64,000 nucleotides of DNA from contig VRUI01000019.1 of the NCBI GenBank assembly GCA_019456225.1, positions 1 to 64,000 of the forward strand. The letters are read 5' to 3'. This document shows positions 17,137 through 28,110 of this stretch, piece by piece; within the stretch, counting starts at the first letter, position 1, and every line of letters begins with the position of its first letter. The DNA is from Planctomycetota bacterium (GTDB lineage Bacteria; Planctomycetota; Phycisphaerae; Sedimentisphaerales; Anaerohalosphaeraceae). Made by a program: the position numbers and the translations under genes. The notes below the pieces were generated by a model, which did no database searches, had not been told where the DNA came from, and saw only the letters and a program-made list of their open reading frames with translations.

Positions 17137-17991
17137 CTACAGTACCAGCTGATATCCACGGTTACTCTTACGTCTGCGGATAATACGCTTGTTACTGTTA
17201 TTTCTCGGGTTCCTGGTCTTTCCGCCCTTGGCAAGTACACCCGTAGGCGAACAAGGGTGACGGCCGCCGTTACTTCTACTTTCACCACCACCCATCGGGT
17301 GAGCAACAGGGTTCATCGCTTTACCGCGAACATGAGGCCTGCGACCCATATGACGCTTACGGCCGGCTTTACCGATCTTGACATGCTGATAATCGCCGTT
17401 ACTAAGCTGACCGATAGTAGCGCGACACTCTTTGCGAACCATACGCATCTCACCACTCGGTAAAATGATAGTCGCCCAGTCGCCTTCTTTAGCCATAAGC
17501 CTTGCAACACCGCCCGCACCACGAACAAGCTTGCCGCCCTGACCAGCTGTCATTTCAATATTATGAACTTCAACGCCGACAGGAATACTCTCTAGCGGCA
17601 TACAGTTACCAGTTTTAGGCTCAACGAGAAAACCGCTCTCAATAATCTCACCAACCTTGATACCGGCAGGTGAAAGGATATATCTCTTTTCGCCGTCTTT
17701 GTACTGAACAAGCGAAATAAAGCAGTTCCGGTTCGGATCATATTCGATACTTTCAACTCTCGCCGTCATACCGTCTTTGTTACGTTTAAAATCGATAATA
17801 CGATAGATCCTGCGAGCACCGCCGCCGCGGAAACGAACTGTCGTCTTACCATGATGATTACGACCGCCGTGCTTCTTTATACGCTTGCACAGTGTCTTTT
17901 CGGGCTTACTTGTCGTAAGCTCTTTATTGTAATCGATCACAGAACTGTTTCTTCGTCCCGGTGATGTTGGTTTATAAATTTTAATAGCCAT
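17137..17991 (-). CDS. rplB: 50S ribosomal protein L2
   Basis: 284 residues with MAIKIYKPTSPGRRNSSV, the SH3-like domain, and the C-terminal VRGKAMNPVAHPMGGGE motif including the conserved His of the peptidyl-transferase region. L2 is required for subunit association and peptidyl transfer. Confidence 0.98.
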   Translation of the reverse strand: MAIKIYKPTSPGRRNSSVIDYNKELTTSKPEKTLCKRIKKHGGRNHHGKTTVRFRGGGARRIYRIIDFKRNKDGMTARVESIEYDPNRNCFISLVQYKDGEKRYILSPAGIKVGEIIESGFLVEPKTGNCMPLESIPVGVEVHNIEMTAGQGGKLVRGAGGVARLMAKEGDWATIILPSGEMRMVRKECRATIGQLSNGDYQHVKIGKAGRKRHMGRRPHVRGKAMNPVAHPMGGGESRSNGGRHPCSPTGVLAKGGKTRNPRNNSNKRIIRRRKSNRGYQLVL

Positions 17992-18045
17992 AATACTAAA
18001 TTTCCCTGTCTGTTAGACTCAGATAATTCCTCTGGTCAAATCCCG

Positions 18046-18324
18046 TTAAAACAGATCAATATGATAATCTTCGTGCAGTACTACAACTGCCTTCTTCCAG
18101 CTTCTTGTCGTACCATAATTGGCGCCTTTGCGACGAACTTTACCTTTACGGTTAGAAGTACGTACTTCGGTAACCTTTACGCCGTAAAGCCTCTGGATCG
18201 CTCCGCGAATCTGAGTCTTATTAGCCTTCTTGTTAACCTCGAAAGAATACGCATTAAGCTTATTCGCAAAATGCATCCCCTGCTCGGTCACCAACGGTTT
18301 AATTACTATGTTATGATCTTCCAC
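18046..18324 (-). CDS. rplW: 50S ribosomal protein L23 (GTG start)
   Basis: 92 residues starting at a GTG (18322-18324). Motifs VIKPLVTEQG and YSFEVNKKANKTQIRGAIQRLYGVKVTEVRT are typical. L23 is the tunnel-exit docking protein for trigger factor and SRP. 12 bp after rplD. Confidence 0.97.
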   Translation of the reverse strand: MEDHNIVIKPLVTEQGMHFANKLNAYSFEVNKKANKTQIRGAIQRLYGVKVTEVRTSNRKGKVRRKGANYGTTRSWKKAVVVLHEDYHIDLF

Positions 18325-18336
18325 TGTTATACCCGT

Positions 18337-18966
18337 CTAATTTTCTGTTTCTTTGTTAATAAGGGTCATAAATGCATCCTTAGTGATCAGCATCTTCTGA
18401 CGGTTACAAATGTCACCGGCATTCAGGTCGCTAATCGGCATAACCGCAACCTTAGGAACATTCCTGGCTGACTTGTAAAGATTCTCATTATATTCGCTTA
18501 TAGCGACAAGACAACTTCTGTCAATATTCAGGTTGCCCAGCAAAATAGCAAAGTCTTTAGTCTTGGGAGCGTCAAAGCTAAGCTCATCAACTACACGAAC
18601 ACTGCCGCTAAGCAGCTTGGCCAGAATCGCAGAATCTGTCGCAAGAGCCCTTTGCTTTTTAGGCATACGCTTGCTGAAATCCCTTGCTACCTTGGCAAAT
18701 GTAACACCGCCGCCGACACGCTTACCGGTACGGGCGTTACCAACACGGGCGTTACCTGTACCCTTCTGCTTGAACAGCTTACGGGTCGATCCCTGAACCA
18801 TACCACGGCTCTTGGTTGCCGCCGTACCAACACGCTTGTTTGCGTGGTACATTACGATTGCCTGCTTAAGAAGAGTATGCCTTACATAGCCGCCGAACAA
18901 ACCTTCGTCAACCTGCAGGCTTTCAACTTCCTTGCCTTCTTTATTGTATACTGCAATATCAATCAT
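18337..18966 (-). CDS. rplD: 50S ribosomal protein L4
   Basis: 209 residues: the extended loop region RGMVQGSTRKLFKQKGTGNARVGNARTGKRVGGGVTF (tunnel-lining loop) and the Rossmann-like core. L4 is the S10-operon autoregulator in enterobacteria; no corresponding leader structure was identified here. Confidence 0.97.
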   Translation of the reverse strand: MIDIAVYNKEGKEVESLQVDEGLFGGYVRHTLLKQAIVMYHANKRVGTAATKSRGMVQGSTRKLFKQKGTGNARVGNARTGKRVGGGVTFAKVARDFSKRMPKKQRALATDSAILAKLLSGSVRVVDELSFDAPKTKDFAILLGNLNIDRSCLVAISEYNENLYKSARNVPKVAVMPISDLNAGDICNRQKMLITKDAFMTLINKETEN

Positions 18967-19048
18967 TTCTATATTCCAAAGTCTTTTCTAACTTCATTCG
19001 AAAAACTTAAAATTCTTAATCAAAAAAAATAGCCGACCCAAAAAAGCG

Positions 19049-19702
19049 TTATTGCTGCTTTGTTTTGGAACGGCGAATTTCTACATAACCACCCGGAGCA
19101 CCAGGAACTGAGCCTTTAACGATCAAAAGGTTCTGTGTTTCGTCGATCGAGATAAGCTCATTGTGTTTACTCGTAATACGAACGGCACCCATATGACCTG
19201 CCATGCGTTTACCCTTCTTCAGGTTACCGCCATGACCGGCGTCACTTGCGTGACTCGATATCGCACCAGGGGCTCTATGCTTACGCTTACAACCATGAGA
19301 TGCAGGGAAACCGCCAAAACCATGACGTTTCATACCGCCGGCAAAACCTTTACCCTTGCTCGTACCGGAAATATCAAGATACTTAGTGTCGACGAAAGCA
19401 GCAACATTCAGCTCATCGCCCACTGCACATTCGATCTGACCGTCATTGTCAAACCTGGCCTCGCGAACAAACCTCTTACTTGCGCTGCCGGACTTACTGA
19501 AATGCCCTTCTGCAGGTTTCTTAACACGTGACTTTTTGACAGCGTCAAAGCCCATCTGTACAGCACTGTATCCGTCCTTCTCGCTGGTCTTGATCTGCGT
19601 AACAACACAAGGACCGGCTTGAATAACGGTTACCGGAGATATCTTCCCCTGGGCATCATAAACCTGAGTCATACCAATTTTTTTTCCAAGCAACATCAAC
19701 AT
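19049..19702 (-). CDS. rplC: 50S ribosomal protein L3
   Basis: 217 residues from the ATG at 19702 (AAAGGA 7 nt upstream); an adjacent ATG at 19705 is equally possible. The MLMLLGKKIGMTQVYD start and the central FAGGMKRHGFGGFPASHGCKRKHRAPGAI loop that reaches the peptidyl-transferase centre are intact. Second gene of the S10 series. Confidence 0.96.
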   Translation of the reverse strand: MLMLLGKKIGMTQVYDAQGKISPVTVIQAGPCVVTQIKTSEKDGYSAVQMGFDAVKKSRVKKPAEGHFSKSGSASKRFVREARFDNDGQIECAVGDELNVAAFVDTKYLDISGTSKGKGFAGGMKRHGFGGFPASHGCKRKHRAPGAISSHASDAGHGGNLKKGKRMAGHMGAVRITSKHNELISIDETQNLLIVKGSVPGAPGGYVEIRRSKTKQQ

Positions 19703-19747
19703 CATTCTATCCTTTAAATGTGCAAAAAGCACCAAACCTAACAAAGA

Positions 19748-19793
19748 ACAGTCTGCGTATTAAACGACTTACGACTTACAACTTACGAACTTA
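19748..19793. repeat. Heptamer-word repeat (rplC/rpsJ)
   Basis: On the minus strand the words AAGTTCG, TAAGTTG, TAAGTCG, TAAGTCG, TTTAATA start inside the rpsJ TAA stop codon. No hairpin follows here. Confidence 0.7.
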
Positions 19794-20105
19794 AGCCTTG
19801 ATCTTTACAAAAACACCTGCCGGCACTACAAGGCGGTTAAGAGCCTCGACCGTACGAGCATTCGCTTCGTGAATATCGATCAGACGTTTATGAGTACGCA
19901 TCTCAAACTGCTCACGAGACTTCTTATTTACGTGAGGACTACGCAGTACTGTATAACGTTCGATCCGCGTAGGCAGCGGAACCGGGCCGCTTACACGGGC
20001 ATTAGTACGACGAGCCTGCTCGACAATCTCCTTAGCGGAAGTGTCAAGCGACTTAGTGTCGTAGGCTTCCATTCTTATTCTGATACGTTCTGTCTCAGTT
20101 GGCAT
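19791..20105 (-). CDS. rpsJ: 30S ribosomal protein S10
   Basis: 104 residues with [22 protein letters not shown] and [42 protein letters not shown]10 is a 30S head protein and, as NusE, a transcription antitermination factor. It heads the S10 series, behind a 394-bp spacer after fusA. Confidence 0.98.
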   Translation of the reverse strand: MPTETERIRIRMEAYDTKSLDTSAKEIVEQARRTNARVSGPVPLPTRIERYTVLRSPHVNKKSREQFEMRTHKRLIDIHEANARTVEALNRLVVPAGVFVKIKA

Positions 20106-20499
20106 TTCTGTCCCTTAAGCCGAAACTACATTAACAATATCTAAACCGTTTTTGCGAAAGGTTGCCAAGATAACATCTTAACGCACAAAAACAAGCATAT
20201 TTATTAGAAATACACAAAAAAATTACAAATTAAGCCTTTTTATTAAAAAAAACAGTTCACAACACTGAAAAAAAAATAATTATCAGTCTTTGACCGAAGA
20301 TCGCGTTAGATCGCGTTAAAAAGGAGGCAATAAAGGAAGGTTTCCCCATCAAATACAGATAATACCGCTTTGCCGACTGCAAAGCCGCTTTATCTGCCAT
20401 AACATTGATGAAAAAACAGCCCAACTAATATCGCACAAAGCACTTTTATGCTCGCTCCGACTGTTAAAACGGATAATATATCAAACTTGTTGAACCACG
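20106..20499. other. Spacer between fusA and rpsJ
   Basis: 394 bp, A+T-rich, no credible gene. It contains a candidate rpsJ promoter (20167-20194), a tandem 10-bp direct repeat GATCGCGTTA x2 (20299-20318), and a weak hairpin (CTTTGC / GCAAAG, 20368-20384) that might attenuate fusA read-through. Confidence 0.6.
20167..20194 (-). promoter_or_regulatory. Candidate sigma-70-type promoter of the S10 operon
   Basis: On the minus strand TTGTTT, a 16-bp spacer and TATCTT lie about 60 bp upstream of the rpsJ start in an A+T-rich tract. The match to consensus is moderate. Confidence 0.35.
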
Positions 20500-22581
20500 T
20501 CAATAATTTTCTAAGATTTTTTTGGCAATTTGTGCAGGAATTTTTTCATAATTCAATGGTTCCATCGAATAACTGCCTCTGCCACCCGTTGCGCTGCGAA
20601 TATCACCGGAATATCCGAACATTTCTACCAGGGGAACTTTCGCATCAAGCACTCGCATATTGCCGGAAAGATGAGTATCTGTGATCGTTCCACGCTTGGA
20701 AATCAGATTACCCTGAACTGCTCCATAATTTGCCTCAGGAACAACTACCTGAACCTTCATAATTGGCTCAAGCAGTACCGGACCTGCCTTACTCATAGCA
20801 TTCCTGATCGCCAGCACACCAGCCTGCTCAAAAGCCATCTCTGAAGAGTCAACCTCATGGCTGGAACCCTCAAGGATAGTAACTTTAACACCAACAACAG
20901 GATAACCCGCCAATGAACCGCTGGTCAGACCTTCTTTAATACCCTGAATTGTAGGCTTAATATATTCTTTAGGGATCGATCCGCCAACAACGGCACTTTC
21001 AACCTCATTCTTACTCAAATAACAACCATCATCATCAAGCATAAGCTCAACACTGATAACTGCATGACCGTACTGTCCCCTGCCGCCGGTCTGCTTGACA
21101 AACTTACCCTCAGCCTCGACACTCTTGCTGATAGTCTCTTTATAGGCAACCTTAGGCTGGCCGACACGAACATCTACCCCCATATCACGAACGATCTTAT
21201 TCTGCAAAATCTCAAGATGAAGCTCACCCATGCCGCTGATAATAGTTTGACCAGTTTCCTCGTCATATTTACAACCAAAAGTAGGGTCCTCACGACGCAA
21301 AACAGTAAGAGCGTCACCAAGCTTGGCACGTTCGGCAGAAGACTTAGGCTCAATAGACATACTGATAACAGCCTCTGGGAACGTAATACTCTCCATAATA
21401 ACCTGGGATTTCGTATCACAAAGAGTATCGCCGGTAAGAGTATTCTTTAGCCCAATAACCGCGACAATATCACCCGCCCTGGCCACATCAATAAGATCAC
21501 GGGAATTTGCATGCATCTCAAAGATACGAGTAACATTTTCTTTATTGTTTCGAGTACTGTTAAAGACACGAGTGCCGCGTTTAAGTTCACCCTGGTAAAT
21601 CCGGATAAAGTAAAGATCGCCGTGCTTATCACTGGTGATCTTAAAAGCAAGAGCAACCAGAGGCTTTCTCGAATCACAGGAAACAACAATCTCAGCGTCT
21701 ACATCGCCTGGCTTATGACCAACAATATCAGGCCTGTCACAAGGAGCAGGAAGGTAATCACAAACACCGTCGATCAATTTGCGTGTGCCGATATTCTTAA
21801 GAGCCGAGCCCACAAAAACCGGATAAAACATACCAGAAAGAGTACCCTTGCGAATCGCCTTCTTTAACAGATCGTTATCGATAGGCTCATCGTGCAGATA
21901 CGCTTCCATAAGCTCGTCATCAAACTCAGAAGCATGCTCGACAAGATCATGCCTTGCGATCTCCGCGGCATCTTTCATGTCTTCCGGAATATCCGCTTCG
22001 CTAACCTTTGCACCAAGCTTTTCCTGCTCGTACAAATAAGCCCGCATATCCATAAGATCGACAAGACCGCGGAAAGTGTCCGCCGCACCTATCGGAATCT
22101 GCAAGGGAACGGCATTAGCAAGCAGTTTCTGATGAATACTCTGAACTGACATCTCAAAATCCGCACCAACCTTGTCCATCTTATTCATGAAGCAAATACA
22201 AGGAAGACTGTATTTCTGGCCCTGACGCCAAACAGTCTCACTCTGGGCCTGAACACCCTCACTAGAGTCAAACACGGCAACGGCGCCGTCAAGAACGCGA
22301 AGAGAACGTTCGACCTCGGCAGTAAAGTCGACGTGACCGGGGGTATCGATCAGATTGATCTCATAGCCGTTCCACGGACATTTCGTAGCCGCCGAAGCGA
22401 TTGTAATACCACGCTGCTGTTCTTCTTCCATGAAGTCCATTACTGCCGTACCGTTATGAACTTCTCCGATCTTATAGGTCTTGCCTGAATAAAACAGGAT
22501 ACGCTCGGTAACTGTTGTTTTACCGGCATCGATATGAGCCATAACTCCAATATTACGAATCTTCTCAACGTTCTTTGACAT
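20500..22581 (-). CDS. fusA: Elongation factor G
   Basis: 693-residue translocation GTPase. G1 AHIDAGKTT (about 15-23), the RGITI switch, G3 DTPGHVDF, G4 NKMDK, then domains II-V including GMGELHLEI (domain III) and RGQYGHAVI (domain IV). Standard str-operon order rpsL-rpsG-fusA; tuf is not attached here but lies upstream of secE. Confidence 0.98.
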   Translation of the reverse strand: MSKNVEKIRNIGVMAHIDAGKTTVTERILFYSGKTYKIGEVHNGTAVMDFMEEEQQRGITIASAATKCPWNGYEINLIDTPGHVDFTAEVERSLRVLDGAVAVFDSSEGVQAQSETVWRQGQKYSLPCICFMNKMDKVGADFEMSVQSIHQKLLANAVPLQIPIGAADTFRGLVDLMDMRAYLYEQEKLGAKVSEADIPEDMKDAAEIARHDLVEHASEFDDELMEAYLHDEPIDNDLLKKAIRKGTLSGMFYPVFVGSALKNIGTRKLIDGVCDYLPAPCDRPDIVGHKPGDVDAEIVVSCDSRKPLVALAFKITSDKHGDLYFIRIYQGELKRGTRVFNSTRNNKENVTRIFEMHANSRDLIDVARAGDIVAVIGLKNTLTGDTLCDTKSQVIMESITFPEAVISMSIEPKSSAERAKLGDALTVLRREDPTFGCKYDEETGQTIISGMGELHLEILQNKIVRDMGVDVRVGQPKVAYKETISKSVEAEGKFVKQTGGRGQYGHAVISVELMLDDDGCYLSKNEVESAVVGGSIPKEYIKPTIQGIKEGLTSGSLAGYPVVGVKVTILEGSSHEVDSSEMAFEQAGVLAIRNAMSKAGPVLLEPIMKVQVVVPEANYGAVQGNLISKRGTITDTHLSGNMRVLDAKVPLVEMFGYSGDIRSATGGRGSYSMEPLNYEKIPAQIAKKILENY

Positions 22582-22599
22582 AATAATCTTCTAACCAAC

Positions 22600-22648
22600 C
22601 AAACAATTTAAATTTCTTAACGACTTACTACTGACGACTTACGAATAT
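22600..22648. repeat. Heptamer-word repeat (fusA/rpsG)
   Basis: On the minus strand the words TAAGTCG, TCAGTAG, TAAGTCG, TTAAGAA, ATTTAAA occupy the centre of the rpsG-fusA gap. Similar words occur at rplC/rpsJ. Confidence 0.65.
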
Positions 22649-22706
22649 ATAAAAAAACTGCCACGGCTATTTGAAAAATAATCGTGGCAGTAGTAATGTT
22701 ATAATT

Positions 22707-23180
22707 TTACCATGCGAAGTGTGCGAACGCCTTGTTCGCTTCAGCCATGCGATGTACATTTTCACGCGTAGTCATCGCATTACCTTCTTTGCGGAAAGCA
22801 TCCATCAACTCGGTAGAAAGACGAACAGACATTGGTTTGCCCTTCTTACCGCGTGATGCGGCAAGGATCCAGCGAAAGGCCAGTGACTGCTGACGCTTCG
22901 TACGAACCTGCATAGGTACCTGGTAGCTCGCACCGCCAACACGCTTGCTGCGAACCTCAAGCATAGGCTTAACATTTTCAATAGCCGTCTCAAAAACTTC
23001 CAGAGGATCCGTGTCTTCTATCTTGCTCGCGATAATATCCATCGCGTCATAGAAAACCTTAAAAGCAATGCTCTTCTTACCGTCATGCATTAGACAGTTA
23101 ACGAATTTCGCAACTAGTCTGCTGTTATACTTAGCATCAGCCTGAAGTTGGCTGGACGATGCTGTAAACTTCTTTGCCAT
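22707..23180 (-). CDS. rpsG: 30S ribosomal protein S7
   Basis: 157 residues with [36 protein letters not shown] and the C-terminal [14 protein letters not shown]7 nucleates the 30S head and contacts E-site tRNA. Standard str-operon member. Confidence 0.98.
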   Translation of the reverse strand: MAKKFTASSSQLQADAKYNSRLVAKFVNCLMHDGKKSIAFKVFYDAMDIIASKIEDTDPLEVFETAIENVKPMLEVRSKRVGGASYQVPMQVRTKRQQSLAFRWILAASRGKKGKPMSVRLSTELMDAFRKEGNAMTTRENVHRMAEANKAFAHFAW

Positions 23181-23214
23181 TATTTCACCTTATAGAATAT
23201 CACTAAATTCTGTA

Positions 23215-23275
23215 TTATTAACTAGCTAATCGCTAATTGCTAATTGCTAATTGCTAATCGCTAATCGCTGTATTA
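23215..23275. repeat. Heptamer-word repeat (rpsG/rpsL)
   Basis: Seven near-perfect 7-nt units (ATTAGCG/ATTAGCA on the minus strand) follow the rpsL stop almost directly and end in CTAGTTAATAATACAG. The most regular array in the window. The same words recur at 33971, 54700 and 57096. Confidence 0.85.
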
Positions 23276-23635
23276 GCTTTTCGCGCCGTATTTACTGCGC
23301 CCTTGTTTACGTCCGTCAACACCGGCGGTATCGAGAACACCACGAATGATGTGATAACGAACACCAGGAAGGTCACGAACCCTGCCCCCACGGATCATAA
23401 CGGTGCTATGCTCCTGAAGGTTATGGTCGATACCCGGAATATAAGCGGTAACTTCCTTACCGTTCGTCAGGCGCACACGGGCGATCTTACGAAGAGCCGA
23501 GTTCGGCTTCTTAGGCGTCTGCGTCCTGACTATCAGGCAAACACCACGTTTCTGTGGGCAACCCGTAATATCAGAAATACGCTTATTACCCTTTCGTTTT
23601 CTACCCTTCCTGACTAATTGATTGATCGTCGGCAT
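23273..23635 (-). CDS. rpsL: 30S ribosomal protein S12
   Basis: 120 residues: [20 protein letters not shown], then [36 protein letters not shown] and the [10 protein letters not shown] motif. Lys42 and Lys87 equivalents (streptomycin-sensitivity positions in PKKPNS and [11 protein letters not shown]) look wild-type, although the usual 'VKDLPG' is RVRDLPG, so Arg occupies the position next to them. Confidence 0.97.
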   Translation of the reverse strand: MPTINQLVRKGRKRKGNKRISDITGCPQKRGVCLIVRTQTPKKPNSALRKIARVRLTNGKEVTAYIPGIDHNLQEHSTVMIRGGRVRDLPGVRYHIIRGVLDTAGVDGRKQGRSKYGAKS

Positions 23636-23649
23636 ATTATCTCCAAGCC

Positions 23650-23765
23650 TGATTAAAAATTATCTCGGCCAAAAGGCCAAATTATTCATTATACATTTAT
23701 ATTAAATTAACCTCGGCCGCAAGGCCGTTTCCAAAATTAGTAATTCGTAATTAAAAATTACTGCT
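23650..23765. repeat. Two heptamer-word/hairpin copies in tandem (rpsL/rpoC)
   Basis: On the minus strand A+T words (TAATTTTTAATTACGAATTA) precede the hairpin CGGCCTTGCGGCCG with tail AGGTTAATTTAA. A second word stretch then leads to the hairpin TTGGCCTTTTGGCCGA with tail GATAATTTTTAAT. This is the only site with two complete units. Confidence 0.7.
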
Positions 23766-26700
23766 CTAAAGGCCTAACGCAGCCTTAACAGCCTGATCGG
23801 CAGCACTTTCAGCTTCTTTTGCCTCTCTAAGCTCTTCAAGCTGCTTCGGTACCGGAGGCTCAACCAGATGTTTAACCTTAATATCAAGATGAGGCTTAAA
23901 CGCAGTACCCGCTGGAATCAAGTGTCCAAGGATAACATTTTCCTTCAAACCACGTAATCGGTCGATCTTACCCGAAAGCGAAGCCTCTGTCAACACTTTT
24001 GTTGTTTCCTGGAAGCTTGCAGCTGAAATAAAGCTCTCAGACTGCAAAGAAGCCTTAGTAATACCCAATAAAAGCGTATTTGCAGACGCCGGACGGGGTC
24101 TTTTTCCTTTCGCACAAGTACCGCCAAGCATCTCAACTTTCTCATTTGCAGCATCAAGCTCTTCTTTGGTCACGATAAGATCGACTTCAAGTTCCGTATC
24201 ACCGGCATCCTTCACCCTGATCTTATTCGCCAGTTTTTCATTCTGTTCAAGGAAATTACGCTTATCAATGACCTCACCAGGCAAAAAGTCGCTGTCACCG
24301 ACAGATTCGATCTCAACCTTACGCATCATCTGAGAAACGATGATCTCGATATGCTTATCGCTGATCGTTACGCTCTGAGCACGATAAACATTCTGGATCT
24401 CGCGAAGCAGATACCTTTGCAATGCCTCTTCACCTTTAATACGCAAAATATCATGCGGAACAAGAGGACCATCCGTCAAAGCATCCCCGGCCTGAACAGT
24501 ATCACCAGTATGGAAATTCAGATGCCTGTCCCGCGGTACATGGTGTTCTTTTTCCATTCCGCTTTCGCTGCGAACAACAATTGTCATCTTACCGCGGCGT
24601 TTATCACTCTTAAGCTCAATCGTTCCGCTGATCTCGGCCATCGCAGCCGGGTTCTTCGGCAAGCGAGCCTCAAAAATTTCAGTTACACGAGGCAGACCAC
24701 CTGTAATATCCTGCGTACCGACGCCGCCTCTCGGAAGCCGGGCAAGCATCGCACCGGCAAAAACATCCTGACCTTCGTCAACTTCGATCCTCGCCTTGGC
24801 AGGCAGATAGTGAACGTCAAGAATTTTGCCTTCAGAATCTTCAATAATAACCTGCGGATGCTTGTCACCCTTATGCTCAATAACGACCGGGCGGCCAGTC
24901 TGACCTTTACGCTCTTCTTCAACACGCATCGTCTCACCGTCAATGACATCAACAAGACGAACAATACCCGATACTTCCGCAAGGATCGGAACCCTATGCG
25001 GATCCCAGGAGAACAGTGTCTCGCCCTTCTTGGCCTTGTCGCCTTCTTTAACAGGAACCTCACCGCCATAAGGAACTTTAAAACGCTCAAGCTCACGCCC
25101 CTTATCATCAACAACACACAACTCACCATTACGCTTAATCGCGACAGTTGCGGTCCTTCCGTCAATATCAAGCGTCGCGGTGCTCACATCAATAAACTTG
25201 ACAATTCCGTCACGAGTTGCTTCCTGCTTGGTTTCCAATACTGAGATTGACGCAATACCACCCGTATGGAACGTACGCATTGTAAGCTGAGTTCCAGGCT
25301 CACCGATCGACTGTGCGCCGATAATACCAACAGCAAGACCCTCTTCTACAAGAAGACCTGTACTCAAATCCCAACCATAACACTTAGCACAAATACCGAT
25401 CTGGCTTTCACAGGTAAGAGCACTGCGAACGCGAATTGCATCAAGACCCAGATCTTCGATCTGCTCAGCAGCTTCCGACGTAATAACCTCATTTTCATGA
25501 ACGATCATCTCGCCGCTGATCGGGTTGCGTATATTATCCCGTGCCGTTCTACCGACAACGATCTGCTTAAGCGGAACGTCAACAGTCTCACCCTTATAAA
25601 CCGTCGTCTTGGTAATACCCTGAAGAGTACTGCAATCAATCTGGGTAATCATAACATTCTGTGCGACGTCAGCGAGTTTTCGAGTAAGATAACCGGAGTC
25701 CGCCGTCTTAAGAGCTGTATCTGCCAAACCTTTTCGTGCACCATGAGTCGAGCAAAAATACTCAAGAACGTTAAGGCCTTCACGGAAGTTAGACAAAATC
25801 GGAGTCTCAATGATCTCACCACTCGGCTTTGCCATCAAAGCACGCATACCCGCAAGCTGCTGGATCTGGTCGACACTACCTCGCGCACCCGAGTCCTTCA
25901 TAACCCAGATCGGGTTAAGGTATGTACCACCCTCACGGTCGTCATGCTGCATAGCATTCATCATCGCCATCGTAACCTCGACACGGGCATGAGTCCAGGC
26001 ATCGATAACCTGGTTATAACGCTCGCCCTCGGTCAGAACACCCATATTATAATTCCTGATGATCTTATCGACACGCTTCTGTGTCTTTTCTATAATAGCA
26101 ACTTTTTCTTTCGGAATACGCATGTCATTAATACCAATACTCAGACCGGCAAGTGACGCCTGTTTGAAACCGATCTCCTTAATATTGTCAAGCAAATCGA
26201 TCGTAGCCCGAGAACCGCGAATATCGTAACAGTCCTGAATAACCCGGCCCAATTTCTTCTTATCAAGAAGAATATTGTAGAACGGCATCTCGTCGTCGAG
26301 AATATCATTGAACAAACACCTGCCGGGAGTAGTCTCAATAATTCCGCCCGGGCCGTCTTTATCAGAATAAATAACTCGCTTTTCCTTTGGAACACGAACC
26401 TTAACTTTCGCGTGAAGATGAACCTTACCCATCTCACAAGCGGTGATCGCTTCAATAGGATCACGGAAAATCATACCTTCGCCCTTTTGATCCGGACGCA
26501 TCGTCGTAATATAGTAGTTACCCAGAACCATATCCTGTGAAGGACCAAGCATCGGGGCACCATTCTGAGGCGAGAAAATATTATTCGTCGCCATAATAAG
26601 CGTATGAGCCTCAACCTGAGCTTCAATACTAAGCGGCAGGTGAACAGCCATCTGGTCACCGTCAAAGTCAGCATTAAAGCCCTGACAAACCAGCGGATGA

Positions 26701-28031
26701 AGCATAATAGCATTACCCTCGATCAACTTGGGCTCAAACGCCTGAATACCCATTCTATGAAGAGTAGGAGCACGGTTAAGCATAACCGGATGCTGATGGA
26801 TCACTTCTTCAAGAATATCCCAGACCTGCTCGTCGCGGCGCTCAAGCATACGCTTGGCGCTCTTGATCGTATCGGCAAGTCCGCGGTCTTTAAGTTTACG
26901 AATAATAAACGGCTGGAAAAGCTCAAGAGCAATCTTCTTAGGCATACCGCACTCATTAAGCTTAAGCGTCGGGCCGACAACGATAACCGAACGAGCAGAA
27001 TAGTCAACACGCTTGCCCAGAAGGTTCTCACGGAAACGACCCTGCTTACCCTTGATCATATCGGTAAGACTCTTAAGAGGACGATTATTACTGCCAAGAA
27101 CCGGACGCCTGCACCTGCCGTTATCAAGAAGCGAATCAACAGCCTGCTGAAGCATCCGCTTTTCATTACGGATAATAACCTCAGGAGCATTCAGATCGAT
27201 AAGTTTTTTCAGACGATTGTTACGGTTAATAATACGTCTGTAAAGATCGTTAAGGTCACTCGTCGCAAAGTTACCGCTTTCGAGCATGACCAAAGGACGA
27301 AGATCTGGAGGAATTACAGGAACAACATCAAGCACCATCCACTCGGGCTTATTTTCACTGCTCCGAACACCGTTGATCATCTTAAGACGTTTAGTGATGT
27401 CTTTAATTTTCTGCTTACTGTTAGTCGCAGCAAGAGCCAGACGAAGCTCAGTACTTACCTGATCAAGTTCAAGCTTACAAAGAAGTTCCTTCATCGCCTC
27501 AGCACCCATACCGGCCTTAAAGCAGTTACCGTATTTCTCGGTTGCTTCGCGATAATCATCCTCGGTAAGGATCTGACACAAATTCAGAGGGCTTTGACCT
27601 GGATCGGTAACTACATAGTCCTGGAAGTAGATAACCTTTTCAAGCGTAGAGGTCTTCATGCCGAGAATAGTACTCAAACGACTCGGCAGTGCTTTGAAAA
27701 ACCATATATGAACCACAGGAGCTGCAAGATTGATATGCCCCATACGTTTGCGACGAACGCGGCTGTGAGTAACCTTAACACCGCAGCGGTCACAAATAAT
27801 TCCTTTAAATTTCGTGCCCTTATACTTACCGCAAGCGCACTCCCAGTCCCTCTCAGGACCGAATATCCTCTCACAGAACAAACCGTCCTTCTCAGGACGA
27901 TATGTCCGGTAGTTAATCGTCTCAGGTTTGCGCACCTCACCAAAGGACCAGCTCCTGATGTCGTTGGGACTGGCAAGACCTATCTTGACTGAACCATAAT
28001 CGTTTATGCGATCGTAAATCGATTCTACCAT
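23766..28031 (-). CDS. rpoC: DNA-directed RNA polymerase subunit beta'
   Basis: 1421 residues. Features in order: N-terminal zinc ribbon (CACGKYKG...CDRCGV, about 64-84), clamp, the catalytic [12 protein letters not shown] (three Asp chelating Mg2+, near 460), bridge-helix/trigger-loop region with [18 protein letters not shown]-like '[18 protein letters not shown]', second zinc site ([13 protein letters not shown]) and the [23 protein letters not shown] trigger loop. Transcribed after rpoB (79-bp gap). Length is normal for the family without large lineage inserts. Confidence 0.98.
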   Translation of the reverse strand: MVESIYDRINDYGSVKIGLASPNDIRSWSFGEVRKPETINYRTYRPEKDGLFCERIFGPERDWECACGKYKGTKFKGIICDRCGVKVTHSRVRRKRMGHINLAAPVVHIWFFKALPSRLSTILGMKTSTLEKVIYFQDYVVTDPGQSPLNLCQILTEDDYREATEKYGNCFKAGMGAEAMKELLCKLELDQVSTELRLALAATNSKQKIKDITKRLKMINGVRSSENKPEWMVLDVVPVIPPDLRPLVMLESGNFATSDLNDLYRRIINRNNRLKKLIDLNAPEVIIRNEKRMLQQAVDSLLDNGRCRRPVLGSNNRPLKSLTDMIKGKQGRFRENLLGKRVDYSARSVIVVGPTLKLNECGMPKKIALELFQPFIIRKLKDRGLADTIKSAKRMLERRDEQVWDILEEVIHQHPVMLNRAPTLHRMGIQAFEPKLIEGNAIMLHPLVCQGFNADFDGDQMAVHLPLSIEAQVEAHTLIMATNNIFSPQNGAPMLGPSQDMVLGNYYITTMRPDQKGEGMIFRDPIEAITACEMGKVHLHAKVKVRVPKEKRVIYSDKDGPGGIIETTPGRCLFNDILDDEMPFYNILLDKKKLGRVIQDCYDIRGSRATIDLLDNIKEIGFKQASLAGLSIGINDMRIPKEKVAIIEKTQKRVDKIIRNYNMGVLTEGERYNQVIDAWTHARVEVTMAMMNAMQHDDREGGTYLNPIWVMKDSGARGSVDQIQQLAGMRALMAKPSGEIIETPILSNFREGLNVLEYFCSTHGARKGLADTALKTADSGYLTRKLADVAQNVMITQIDCSTLQGITKTTVYKGETVDVPLKQIVVGRTARDNIRNPISGEMIVHENEVITSEAAEQIEDLGLDAIRVRSALTCESQIGICAKCYGWDLSTGLLVEEGLAVGIIGAQSIGEPGTQLTMRTFHTGGIASISVLETKQEATRDGIVKFIDVSTATLDIDGRTATVAIKRNGELCVVDDKGRELERFKVPYGGEVPVKEGDKAKKGETLFSWDPHRVPILAEVSGIVRLVDVIDGETMRVEEERKGQTGRPVVIEHKGDKHPQVIIEDSEGKILDVHYLPAKARIEVDEGQDVFAGAMLARLPRGGVGTQDITGGLPRVTEIFEARLPKNPAAMAEISGTIELKSDKRRGKMTIVVRSESGMEKEHHVPRDRHLNFHTGDTVQAGDALTDGPLVPHDILRIKGEEALQRYLLREIQNVYRAQSVTISDKHIEIIVSQMMRKVEIESVGDSDFLPGEVIDKRNFLEQNEKLANKIRVKDAGDTELEVDLIVTKEELDAANEKVEMLGGTCAKGKRPRPASANTLLLGITKASLQSESFISAASFQETTKVLTEASLSGKIDRLRGLKENVILGHLIPAGTAFKPHLDIKVKHLVEPPVPKQLEELREAKEAESAADQAVKAALGL

Positions 28032-28110
28032 TTTATGATTAACTCCGAATCATATATTATAAAAATGTCAGGAAAAAATCCCTAACAATTAAACACTAAA
28101 CTTTAGACAA

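Noticed and set aside
23215-23275. Short repeat array that could be mistaken for CRISPR
   Set aside because: The units are 7 nt, abut each other and have no spacers; no cas genes are in the window.
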